From Mycobacterium sp. (GTDB lineage Bacteria; Actinomycetota; Actinomycetes; Mycobacteriales; Mycobacteriaceae): a stretch of DNA of 32,547 bases. The notes beneath the pieces were generated by a model that was not told the DNA's origin, did not search any database, and worked only from the letters and a program-made list of their open reading frames with translations. Where the stretch lies: NCBI RefSeq assembly GCF_019247615.1, contig NZ_JAFBAT010000065.1, forward strand, positions 1-32,547. The letters run 5' to 3'. Shown piece by piece: positions 1 to 12,812 of this stretch (the stretch's first letter is position 1; the number at the start of each line of letters is the position of its first letter). A program made the translations under genes and the position numbers.

Positions 1-1
1 G

Positions 2-397
2 GCGCAGGGCGCGATCCAGGGCGCCAAATACGTCGCGAACACCGTGAAGGCCGAACTCGACGGGGCCGATCCGGCCGACCGCGAGCCGTTCCAGTACTTC
101 GACAAGGGCTCGATGGCCACGGTGTCGCGGTTTTCCGCGGTGGCCAAGATCGGCCCGCTCGAGTTCAGCGGCTTCATCGCCTGGCTGATATGGCTGGTGC
201 TGCACCTGGTGTACCTGATCGGGTTCAAGACCAAGATCACCACACTGCTGTCGTGGACCGTGACGTTCCTGAGCACCCGCCGCGGTCAGCTGACGATCAC
301 CGACCAGCAGGCATTCGCGCGAACGCGGCTCGAGCAGCTGGCCGAACTGGCCGCCGAGGCCCGCGGCTCCGCCGCGACCAGCAAGGTGGCGAGCTAA
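2..397 (+). CDS. ndh: NADH dehydrogenase type II (Ndh), C-terminal part, truncated by the window start
   Basis: Frame stays open from base 2 (AQGAIQGAKYVANTVKAEL...); C-terminal FQYFDKGSMATVSRFSAVAKIGPLEFSGFIAWLIWLVLHLVYLIGFKTK is typical of mycobacterial Ndh-2. Confidence 0.93.
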   Translation, partial: AQGAIQGAKYVANTVKAELDGADPADREPFQYFDKGSMATVSRFSAVAKIGPLEFSGFIAWLIWLVLHLVYLIGFKTKITTLLSWTVTFLSTRRGQLTITDQQAFARTRLEQLAELAAEARGSAATSKVAS

Positions 398-405
398 CCG
401 GCGGA

Positions 406-834
406 CTAACCGGCGGACTCGAGGTTCTGCAGCCGCACCTGGCCGCGGGCGACAACTCGGTCGTCACCGTCGGTGACGGTGACCAACCACAGCTGCTGGC
501 GGCGGCCACGGTGGATCGGTTCGGCTCTGCCGTACACCATGCCCGAGCTGATTGAGCGCAAAAAGTCGGTGTTGTTGTTGACGCCCACGACGTTTCCGCC
601 CCCACCGCTCGCATTGAGCCAGCTGTACGCGGCCACGCTGGCCATGCTCTCGATGATCGAGCAGTAGACGCCGCCGTGGACCAGGCCCATCGGCTGCAGC
701 AGCTTGGGCGTGACCTCCAGGTGCGCCCGCACCCCGTCCGGACCGAGCTCGGTGTATTGCAGCCCCAGCTCGGCGTCGAAGGGCGCGGTGAAGTTCGGCG
801 GGACGATCGCGTCCTGGGGCGATGGCACGTCCAT
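406..834 (-). CDS. Hotdog-fold PaaI-type thioesterase (Rv1847-like)
   Basis: 142 aa ORF with LGLQYTELGPDGVRAHLEVTPKLLQPMGLVHGGVYCSIIESMAS, matching the hotdog thioesterase pattern; convergent with ndh. Confidence 0.88.
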   Translation of the reverse strand: MDVPSPQDAIVPPNFTAPFDAELGLQYTELGPDGVRAHLEVTPKLLQPMGLVHGGVYCSIIESMASVAAYSWLNASGGGGNVVGVNNNTDFLRSISSGMVYGRAEPIHRGRRQQLWLVTVTDGDDRVVARGQVRLQNLESAG

Positions 835-886
835 CTGTCTACACCATCAGAAAACCCGGATCGCCGAGGCGGGGTGCCGCCCAGCG

Positions 887-927
887 AAAACAGGCGGGCC
901 CCATGCAACCACGGCACGGGGCCCGCC
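887..927 (-). terminator. Intrinsic terminator of the candidate sRNA
   Basis: Perfect 10-bp inverted repeat GGCGGGCCCC (893-902) / GGGGCCCGCC (918-927); on the minus strand it is followed by TGTTTTC. Confidence 0.8.
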
Positions 928-990
928 GATCGAGTAGACCGGGGGGTCACTGCAGCCCTCAGGACTCCCTCGCGGTCGTTGTGTCTCGAC
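887..990 (-). ncRNA. mrsI: Candidate small RNA, positional and architectural equivalent of M. tuberculosis MrsI (ncRv11846)
   Basis: Lies between the Rv1847-like and Rv1846c-like genes. Minus strand: TTGCCA (1026-1021), 18 bp spacer, TATCGT (1002-997), predicted start near 990, 5' stem GGTCG/CGACC, then a GC-rich terminator hairpin and TGTTTT tract. Confidence 0.72.
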
Positions 991-999
991 CCCATTACG

Positions 1000-1018
1000 A
1001 TAGGCAAGGCTGCCCTAA
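1000..1018. promoter_or_regulatory. Candidate IdeR (iron box) operator overlapping the sRNA promoter
   Basis: ATAGGCAAGGCTGCCCTAA matches the recalled 19-bp IdeR consensus TTAGGTTAGGCTAACCTAA at 14 positions by manual alignment. Confidence 0.65.
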
Positions 1019-1100
1019 CATGGCAAGTCGGCCCTCGGTAGAATCGGTGACTGGCCCGCGTAGAACACAAAGGCGTTGGCCAGCTTAAGGCCAGCATGGG

Positions 1101-1117
1101 TACGACAGACGGTAGTA
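1101..1117. promoter_or_regulatory. Candidate BlaI operator (imperfect palindrome)
   Basis: TACGAC-AGACG-GTAGTA, 5 of 6 half-site positions symmetric, 46 bp upstream of the blaI-like start codon. Confidence 0.5.
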
Positions 1118-1162
1118 AGCCGGAGTACCCTTGGTGTCAACACCCATGGAGATGAAAGAAGT

Positions 1163-1579
1163 ATGGCCAAGCTGACCCGGTTAGGGGACCTGGAACGCGC
1201 CGTGATGGATCATTTGTGGTCCACGCCGGAGCCGCAAACCGTCCGCCAGGTCCATGAAGCGCTGTCGGCGCGACGCGATCTCGCCTACACGACGATCATG
1301 ACGGTGCTACAGCGGCTCGCCAAGAAGAACCTGGTCTCCCAGATTCGCGACGACCGTGCCCACAGGTACGCGCCCGTCCATGGCCGCGACGAGCTCGTCG
1401 CGGGACTGATGGTCGACGCGCTGGCCCAGGCCGAGGATTCCGGCAGCCGGCAGGCCGCCCTGGTCCACTTCGTCGAGCGGGTCGGTGCGGACGAGGCGGA
1501 CGCACTGCGGCGCGCACTCGCCGAATTGGAAGCTCACCAACGCGATACGCCATCCGCTGGCGCTACTGCGGAGGAGTGA
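1163..1579 (+). CDS. blaI: BlaI/MecI-family winged-helix repressor (Rv1846c-like)
   Basis: MAKLTRLGDLERAVMDHLWSTPEPQTVRQVHEALSARRDLAYTTIMTVLQRLAKKNLV. ATG at 1163 preferred over the ORF-track start at 1076. Confidence 0.93.
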   Translation: MAKLTRLGDLERAVMDHLWSTPEPQTVRQVHEALSARRDLAYTTIMTVLQRLAKKNLVSQIRDDRAHRYAPVHGRDELVAGLMVDALAQAEDSGSRQAALVHFVERVGADEADALRRALAELEAHQRDTPSAGATAEE

Positions 1580-1593
1580 GGGAGACTAGCAGC

Positions 1594-2544
1594 GTGTCCG
1601 CGCCGGCCTTCACCATCCTCGCGGTGCTGTTGGTCGGTCCTGCACCGGCCCTGCTGTCGCGAGCGACGTGGCCGTTACGCGCACCCCGCGCCGCGATGGT
1701 GTTGTGGCAGGCCATTGCGCTGGCCGCAGTCCTTTCCACGTTCAGCGCGGGAATCGCGATCGCCACGAGGTTGCTGATGCCCGGCCCAGACGGGCGTCCG
1801 ACGGCAAGCATTCTCGGGGCCGCCGACAGGCTCGGCTGGCCGCTGTGGACCGCCTACATCGGCGTCTTCGCGCTGACCGTATTGGTCGGCGCCCGATTGA
1901 TGATTGCGGTGGCGCGGGTCGCCATCGCCAATCGGCGACGTCGCGCGCATCACCGCATGGTGGTCGATCTGGTCGCCGTCGGACACGATGCCGCCCCGAA
2001 TCAACCGTGCGCCCGCACGCGCGACCTGCGGGTGCTGGACGTTGCGCAGCCGCTTGCCTACTGCCTGCCCGGTGTGCGCAGCCGAGTCGTGGTTAGCGAG
2101 GGAGCGTTGCACTCCCTCGCCGACGCCGAGGTCGCGGCCATCCTGACCCACGAGCGAGCTCACCTGCGAGCCCGTCACGACCTGGTGCTCGAGGCCTTCA
2201 CCGCGGTGCACGCCGCGTTCCCGCGGCTGGTCCGCAGCGCCAACGCGCTGCGCGCGGTGCAACTGCTCGTCGAACTGCTGGCCGATGACGCCGCCGTGCG
2301 CGCGACCGGGCGCGCTGCCCTGGCCCGCGCGTTGGTCACCTGCGCGGCCGGCCGGGCGCCGTCGGGTGCGCTTGCCGCGGGCGGCCCCAGCACCGTGATT
2401 CGAGTCCGTCGATTGTCCGGCCGTGGCAACAGCCCGATGCTGTCGGCGGCCGCTTATCTGGCGGCGGCCGCCGTGTTCGTGGTGCCGACCATCGCCCTCG
2501 CCGTACCGTGGCTGACGGAGCTGCAGCGGCTGTTCAACCTCTAG
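1594..2544 (+). CDS. blaR: M56-family BlaR1-like membrane metallopeptidase (Rv1845c-like)
   Basis: Zinc motif in ILTHERAHLRARHD (HExxH), several TM segments, directly downstream of blaI. GTG at 1594 preferred; GTG at 1576 also possible. Confidence 0.88.
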   Translation: MSAPAFTILAVLLVGPAPALLSRATWPLRAPRAAMVLWQAIALAAVLSTFSAGIAIATRLLMPGPDGRPTASILGAADRLGWPLWTAYIGVFALTVLVGARLMIAVARVAIANRRRRAHHRMVVDLVAVGHDAAPNQPCARTRDLRVLDVAQPLAYCLPGVRSRVVVSEGALHSLADAEVAAILTHERAHLRARHDLVLEAFTAVHAAFPRLVRSANALRAVQLLVELLADDAAVRATGRAALARALVTCAAGRAPSGALAAGGPSTVIRVRRLSGRGNSPMLSAAAYLAAAAVFVVPTIALAVPWLTELQRLFNL

Positions 2545-2644
2545 CCAGCGCGAACCGAAACCGCTTGGAGGACCATTTCTTCGCTGTGCCACAGTGTGGT
2601 CGCAACGCTTCAGGCAACGTTCGCCAACCGAGAGGCCCCCTGGA

Positions 2645-5621
<2,977 letters not shown>

Positions 5622-5647
5622 CCTCAGGACTTACTTGGCGTCTTGGC

Positions 5648-5653
5648 TACCAT
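5648..5653 (+). promoter_or_regulatory. Candidate -10 element for the CorC-like operon leader
   Basis: TACCAT (TANNNT form), followed directly by the perfect palindrome GTGAATTCAC (5654-5663). Confidence 0.35.
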
Positions 5654-5663
5654 GTGAATTCAC

Positions 5664-5765
5664 GCGACTGTCAGGCCCCGCGGCAACGCGCTGCGCGGCA
5701 TCGAGCGAAAGGGATGACGTGCCGCAGGCACGCGCCGAGGCCCTAATACACAGCGGGGCCGTAGA
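5664..5765 (+). promoter_or_regulatory. Structured 5' leader (candidate cis-regulatory RNA) upstream of CorC-like genes
   Basis: Perfect long-range 8-bp pairing GGCCCCGC (5674-5681) / GCGGGGCC (5753-5760), enclosing CGTGCC-GCA-GGCACG (5718-5732) and a CGCG-GCAA-CGCG hairpin (5679-5690). Confidence 0.45.
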
Positions 5766-5825
5766 GACGAAGCGCCGACCGGCAGCGTCCCCGGCAGCCG
5801 CGGCCGCACCAATAGCCAGACCATC

Positions 5826-7192
<1,367 letters not shown>

Positions 7193-7196
<4 letters not shown>

Positions 7197-8242
7197 GCCC
7201 GGTGAACCAGGCGCTGGGAATATTGCTGGCGGCCCTGCTGATCGGGGTAAATGCGTTCTTCGTCGGCGCGGAATTCTCGTTGATCTCTGCCCGGCGCGAC
7301 CGGCTCGCAGCGTTGGCCGAGCAGGGCAAAGCCAGGGCCGTCACCGTCATCCGTGCCGGTGAGCAGCTCCCCGCCATGCTGGCCGGCGCGCAATTGGGCG
7401 TCACGGTCGCCTCGTTGCTGCTCGGCCGGGTCGGCGAGGCCTCCGTCGCCGACCTGCTGCGCACGACGCTGAGTCTGGCCGGCATGCATCCGGCGCTGCT
7501 GCACACGCTGTCGTTCGCCATCGCATTGGGGATCGTGGTGACGCTGCATGTCCTGCTGGGTGAAATGGTGCCGAAGAACATCGCGCTGGCAGGCCCGGAG
7601 CGCACCGCGATGCTGCTGGTTCCGCCATACCTCGTCTATGTGCGGGCCGCTCGACCGTTCATCGTGTTCTACAACAAATGCGCCACCTTGGCTCTGCGTG
7701 GGCTGGGCGTCGAGCCGAAGGATGAACTCGACTTCGCGGTCTCCACGGCCGAGCTGAGCGAGCTGATCGCCGAATCGGTGTCCGAAGGACTGCTGGATCC
7801 CGAGGAGCACACCCGGCTGACCCGCGCACTGCAGATCCGCAACAGGGTCGTCGGCGACGTGGCGGTTCCCCTCGCCGAGGTTCGGGCGATACCGGTGGCT
7901 GCGGACGGCTCCGGGCCCAGGGTCGGCGCGGTCGAAGAAGCGCTGGCGCAGAGTGGTTACTCCCGGTTCCCGGTCGTCAATCTCGCCGGCAAGTTCATCG
8001 GCTACCTGCACATCAAGGACGTGTTGACGCTCGACGACGACCCCGACACGGTGATCGACCTGGCGTTGGTGCGGCCGCTGCCCCGGCTTCCCAAGTCGTT
8101 GCCGCTGGCCGATGCCTTGTCGCGAATGCGGCGCAGCAACAGCCACCTGGCGCTGGTGACCGACGGCAGCGGCGGCGTGGTCGCCATGGTGGCAATGGAA
8201 GATCTGGTGGAGGACCTGGTCGGCACGGTGCGCGACGCATAG
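7193..8242 (+). CDS. DUF21/CBS membrane protein, shorter paralog (Rv1841c-like)
   Basis: [68 protein letters not shown] overlap with the preceding gene (7193-7196). Confidence 0.92.
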
Positions 8243-8260
8243 CAACGGCTTGCGCCGGGT

Positions 8261-8276
8261 GGGCTTGCCCAAGCCC
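8261..8276 (+). terminator. Candidate terminator-like hairpin after the CorC-like operon
   Basis: GGGCTT-GCCC-AAGCCC perfect 6-bp stem shortly after the stop codon; no U-tract, so weak for classic intrinsic termination. Confidence 0.35.
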
Positions 8277-8424
8277 GTATGATCTGCAACGGCCGCCAGT
8301 CAAATAGGGCCAGACCTGCCCCGGACCTGCGTTGGACGTGCTCGGGCGGGCCGGCCGCATGACGTTCGGCCGGCCGCTGATCGGTAGGCTGACGACGATG
8401 GTGGGCCTGTTACGGAGGAGAACG

Positions 8425-10614
8425 ATGACTGATCGCGTGTCGGTGGGCAACTTGCGCGTCGCCCGGGTGCTCTACGACTTCGTGAACAACGAGGCCCTGC
8501 CCGGCACCGACATCGACCCCGACACCTTCTGGGCCGGTGTCGACAAGGTCGTCGCCGACCTGACCCCCCAGAACCAGAATTTGCTGAACCGTCGCGATGA
8601 GCTGCAGGCTCAGATCGACAGGTGGCACCGGCAGCGGGTCATCGAGCCGATCGACGCCGAGGCGTACCGCGGATTCCTGACGGAGATCGGCTACCTGCAA
8701 CCGGAGCCCGACGACTTCAGCATCACCACGTCCGGTGTCGACCCCGAGATCACCACCACCGCAGGACCGCAGCTGGTGGTGCCGGTGACCAACGCCCGGT
8801 TCGCGCTGAATGCGGCCAATGCCCGGTGGGGCTCGCTCTACGACGCCCTCTACGGCACCGACGTGATCCCCGAGACGGACGGAGCCGAACAGGGCAGCGG
8901 CTACAACAAGGTCCGCGGCGACAGGGTGATCGCGTACGCGCGCCAGTTCCTCGATGAGGCCGTGCCGCTGTCGTCTGGTTCGTGGGCGGACGCGACCGGC
9001 GTCAGCATCGACGACGGCCGGCTGCAGGTCGCCGTCGGGGAGGAGTCCACCGGCCTGGTCGACCCCGAGAAGTTCGTCGGGTACAGCGGCGAGCTCGGCT
9101 CCCCCAACTGGTCGGTGTTGCTGATCAACAACGGTCTGCACATCGAGATACTGATCGACCCCGAGTCCCCCATCGGCAAGACCGACCGCGCCGGCATCAA
9201 GGACGTCGTGTGCGAGTCCGCGGTCACCACCATCATCGACTTCGAGGACGCGGTGGCCGCCGTCGACGCCGACGACAAGACCCGCGCCTACCGCAACTGG
9301 CTGGGCTTGATGAGGGGTGACCTGGCCGCCGAGGTGGACAAGGACGGCAAGACGTTCACCCGGGTGCCCAACCAGGACCGCCACTACACCAAGCCCGACG
9401 GCGGCGAGTTGGTGTTGCCGGGACGGGCGTTGCTGTTCGTCCGCAATGTGGGTCACCTGATGACGAACGACGCGATCATCGACGCTGATGGCAACCCGAT
9501 CTTCGAGGGCATCCAGGACGCGCTCTTCACCGGCCTGTGCGCCGTCCACGGGCTCAAGGCCACCGACGCCAACGGTCCACTGGTCAACAGTCGCACCGGG
9601 TCCATCTACATCGTCAAGCCCAAGATGCACGGCCCGGACGAGGTGGCGTTCACGACCGAGTTGTTCAGCAGGGTCGAGGACGTGCTTGGCCTACCGCAGA
9701 CCACGCTCAAGGTCGGCGTCATGGACGAGGAGCGCCGCACCACCCTGAACCTCAAGGCATGCATCCAGGCCGCGGCCGACCGGATCGTCTTCATCAACAC
9801 CGGCTTCCTGGACCGCACCGGCGACGAGATCCACACGTCGATGGAGGCCGGTCCGATGGTCCGCAAGGGTGCCATGAAAACGCAGCCCTGGATCTTGGGG
9901 TACGAGGACAACAATGTCGACACCGGTCTCGCCGCCGGGTTCGCCGGCCGCGCCCAGATCGGCAAGGGCATGTGGACCATGACCGAGCTGATGGCGGACA
10001 TGGTCGAGCAGAAGATCGGCCAGCCGAAAGCGGGCGCGAGCACCGCCTGGGTGCCCTCGCCCACGGCGGCCACCCTGCACGCGCTGCACTACCACAAGGT
10101 CGACGTGATCGCGGTGCAGAAGGAACTGGCGGGCAAGAAGCGCGTCTCGATCGACCAGCTGCTGACCATTCCGCTGGCCAAGGAACTCGCCTGGGCCCCC
10201 GAGGAGATCCGCGAGGAGGTCGACAACAACTGTCAGTCCATCCTGGGGTATGTGGTGCGCTGGATCGACCAGGGCGTCGGATCCTCGAAGGTGCCCGACA
10301 TCCACAACGTGGCGCTCATGGAGGACCGGGCCACGCTGCGGATCTCCAGCCAGCTGCTGGCGAACTGGCTGCGCCACGGCGTCATCACCACCGAGGATGT
10401 CCGGGCCAGCCTCGAACGGATGGCCCCCATGGTGGACCGCCAGAACGAGGGCGACTCGGCATACCGTCCGATGGCACCCAACTTCGACGACAGCATCGCC
10501 TTCCTGGCGGCCGAAGAATTGATCTTGTCCGGAACCCAGCAGCCCAACGGCTACACCGAGCCGATCCTGCATCGGCGTCGGCGTGAGTTCAAGGCCCGCG
10601 CCGCCGCCGGCTGA
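8425..10614 (+). CDS. glcB: Malate synthase G
   Basis: [103 protein letters not shown] ribosome-binding site before ATG 8425; the ORF-track start at 8332 lies in the leader. Confidence 0.97.
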   Translation: MTDRVSVGNLRVARVLYDFVNNEALPGTDIDPDTFWAGVDKVVADLTPQNQNLLNRRDELQAQIDRWHRQRVIEPIDAEAYRGFLTEIGYLQPEPDDFSITTSGVDPEITTTAGPQLVVPVTNARFALNAANARWGSLYDALYGTDVIPETDGAEQGSGYNKVRGDRVIAYARQFLDEAVPLSSGSWADATGVSIDDGRLQVAVGEESTGLVDPEKFVGYSGELGSPNWSVLLINNGLHIEILIDPESPIGKTDRAGIKDVVCESAVTTIIDFEDAVAAVDADDKTRAYRNWLGLMRGDLAAEVDKDGKTFTRVPNQDRHYTKPDGGELVLPGRALLFVRNVGHLMTNDAIIDADGNPIFEGIQDALFTGLCAVHGLKATDANGPLVNSRTGSIYIVKPKMHGPDEVAFTTELFSRVEDVLGLPQTTLKVGVMDEERRTTLNLKACIQAAADRIVFINTGFLDRTGDEIHTSMEAGPMVRKGAMKTQPWILGYEDNNVDTGLAAGFAGRAQIGKGMWTMTELMADMVEQKIGQPKAGASTAWVPSPTAATLHALHYHKVDVIAVQKELAGKKRVSIDQLLTIPLAKELAWAPEEIREEVDNNCQSILGYVVRWIDQGVGSSKVPDIHNVALMEDRATLRISSQLLANWLRHGVITTEDVRASLERMAPMVDRQNEGDSAYRPMAPNFDDSIAFLAAEELILSGTQQPNGYTEPILHRRRREFKARAAAG

Positions 10615-10681
10615 CAGTCGGTCGACATGCGGTAGTGCGGGCTGATGGCTGACATTCGACGGAAAGGCGGCGGAAAGCGGT

Positions 10682-12679
10682 ATGGGTAGGCACAGCATGC
10701 CCGACCCCGAGGATTCCGCCGACGCACCCTTCGCCGAGGACCTTCCCGACGATCAGTACCTTCACGAGGAGGCGGCACAGCCGCGGGCCGATTACAGCGG
10801 CCACGAGAATTACCGCGGGCAGGAGGACGACGGCGTCCCGGCCGATGACTATCCGCAATTCCCGCCGCGTTCGGCCGGTGCGCAGAGTTCTGAGCCGCCG
10901 GCCTACCCCCCGCCGCCGACCCCTGGCGGGCATCGGGGACTCGGCGATTGGCGCGGCGGGCATCGCAGTGAGGGCGGGCGCCGCGGGGTCAGCATCGGCG
11001 TGATCGTCGCCCTCGTCGCTGTCGTCGTGGTGGTTGGCGCCGTGATTCTGTGGAGCTTCTTCGGTGACGCGCTGTCCCACCGCTCGCACAGTGCCGCCGT
11101 GCGCTGCGTGGGAGGCAAGGAATCTGTCGCCGTCGTCGCCGACCCGTCGATCGCCGATTACGTGCAGCAGTCCGCGGAGGCCTACAACTCGTCGGCCGGC
11201 CCGATAGGTGACCACTGCATGGTGGTGGGCGTGAAACCGGCCGGCTCCGATGCCGTGGTCAGCGGTCTAATCGGGAAGTGGCCCGCCGAGTTGGGCGGCC
11301 AGCCGGCTTTGTGGATCCCGGGCAGCTCGATCTCTGCGGCGCGCCTCGCCGCGGCCGGGGGCCAGAAGGTGATCACCGAGAGCCGCTCCCTGGTGACATC
11401 GCCGGTGGTGCTCGCCGTCCGGCCGGAGCTCGCGCCGGCCCTGGCAAACCAGAATTGGGCGGCGCTGCCGGCTCTGCAAACCAATCCAAACTCGTTGGCC
11501 GGCTTGAATTTGCCGACGTGGGGATCGCTGAGACTGGCGCTGCCCATGACCGGCAACGGTGACGCGTCCTTACTGGCCGGCGAGGCGGTGGCAGCGGCCT
11601 CCGTTCCCGCGGGTGCACCGGTAACCCAGGGCACCGGCGCAGTGCGCACGCTGTTGAGCGCGCAACCGAAGTTGGCAAACAACTCGTTGACGGACGCGAT
11701 GAACGCACTGATCGGGGCCACTGACGTGGCAGCGGCTCCGGTGCACGCGGTGCTCACCACCGAGCAGCAGCTCTTCCAGCGCGGCCAGTCGCTGCCGGAT
11801 GCCAAAGGCATCCTGGGTTCCTGGCTACCGCCGGGGCCGGCGCCGGTGGCCGACTATCCGACGGTGCAGCTGAGCGGATCATGGCTGACGCAGGAGCAGA
11901 CCTCAGCGGCCAGCGAATTCGCCCGCTTCATGCAGAAACCGGAGCAACTCGCGAAGCTGGCCAAGGCGGGCTTCCGGGTCAACGGCGTCAAACCGCCCAG
12001 CAGCCAGGTGGTGAGTTTCGCCGCGCTGCCAGCGACCCTGTCGGTGGGCGACGATGGAATGCGCGCCACGCTGGCCGAAGCAATGGTGGCCCCGTCGACC
12101 GGACTGGCCGCGACCGTCATGCTCGACCAGTCCATGCCCACCCAGGAAGGCGGAAAGACCCGGCTGGCCAACGTCATCGGCGCGCTGCAGGACAAGTTCA
12201 GGTCGCTGCCGCCGACCGCGGCAGTGGGCTTGTGGACGTTTGACGGCCACGAGGGTCGCTCGGAAGTGCCGAGCGGGCCGCTCGGTGACCCGGTCAATGG
12301 CCAGCCGCGCGCGGCGGCGCTGGCGGCCGCGCTGGACAAGCAGTATTCGTCGGCCGGCGGCGCGGTCTCGTTCACCACGCTGCGGCTGATCTACCAAGAC
12401 ATGCAGGCCAATTACCGTGCCGGCCAAGCCAATTCGATCTTGGTGATCACGACCGGGCCGCACACCGACCAAACCCTGGACGGGCCGGGGCTGCAAGATT
12501 TCATCCGCAAAGCCGCCGACCCCGCCAAACCGATCGCCGTCAACGTCATCGACTTCGGCGCGGATCCCGACCGGGCCACCTGGGAGGCCGTCGCCCAGCT
12601 CAGCGGCGGGAGTTACCGCAACCTCAACACGTCGGCCTCCCCCGACATCGCCGCGGCGATCAACACTTTTCTGGGTTAG
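10682..12679 (+). CDS. Membrane-anchored protein with solute-binding-like and VWA-like extracytoplasmic domains (Rv1836c-like)
   Basis: Acidic/Pro-rich N-terminus, single TM (GVSIGVIVALVAVVVVVGAVILWSF), SBP-like region, then VWA-like region (LAATVMLDQSMPTQEGGKTRLANVIGALQDKF ... ILVITTGPHTDQTLDG). Confidence 0.85.
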   Translation: MGRHSMPDPEDSADAPFAEDLPDDQYLHEEAAQPRADYSGHENYRGQEDDGVPADDYPQFPPRSAGAQSSEPPAYPPPPTPGGHRGLGDWRGGHRSEGGRRGVSIGVIVALVAVVVVVGAVILWSFFGDALSHRSHSAAVRCVGGKESVAVVADPSIADYVQQSAEAYNSSAGPIGDHCMVVGVKPAGSDAVVSGLIGKWPAELGGQPALWIPGSSISAARLAAAGGQKVITESRSLVTSPVVLAVRPELAPALANQNWAALPALQTNPNSLAGLNLPTWGSLRLALPMTGNGDASLLAGEAVAAASVPAGAPVTQGTGAVRTLLSAQPKLANNSLTDAMNALIGATDVAAAPVHAVLTTEQQLFQRGQSLPDAKGILGSWLPPGPAPVADYPTVQLSGSWLTQEQTSAASEFARFMQKPEQLAKLAKAGFRVNGVKPPSSQVVSFAALPATLSVGDDGMRATLAEAMVAPSTGLAATVMLDQSMPTQEGGKTRLANVIGALQDKFRSLPPTAAVGLWTFDGHEGRSEVPSGPLGDPVNGQPRAAALAAALDKQYSSAGGAVSFTTLRLIYQDMQANYRAGQANSILVITTGPHTDQTLDGPGLQDFIRKAADPAKPIAVNVIDFGADPDRATWEAVAQLSGGSYRNLNTSASPDIAAAINTFLG

Positions 12680-12812
12680 CCCCGACCTCAACGCGCCTGT
12701 AAGACGCCGCATTTCGCAGCGGCATTAGTCTCGCGACGGTGAACGAATCCATCGGCTTCAACTGATGAGAACGGATTTCGCACTGGCGTGACGCTCGCGA
12801 ATGGGAGGCCAA

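Noticed and set aside
297-1097. 266-aa minus-strand ORF
   Set aside because: Ser/Arg/Thr-rich frame-shifted shadow of the thioesterase that also crosses the candidate sRNA region.
5650-5664. CRP-like site (ATGTGAATTCACG)
   Set aside because: The half-sites lack the 6-bp spacer of the TGTGA-N6-TCACA consensus; kept only as a generic palindrome.
5714-5746. Short upstream [13 protein letters not shown] in the CorC-like leader as a leader-peptide attenuator
   Set aside because: AAAGGG abuts the ATG with unsuitable spacing and there is no run of regulatory codons; RNA structure is the better explanation for the region.
5664-5765. M-box (Mg2+) or SAM-type riboswitch
   Set aside because: Hallmark conserved loops I remember for these classes are not present; left as an unassigned structured leader.
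8410-9630. 406-aa minus-strand ORF
   Set aside because: Antisense to glcB; Val/Gly/Asp-rich shadow translation.
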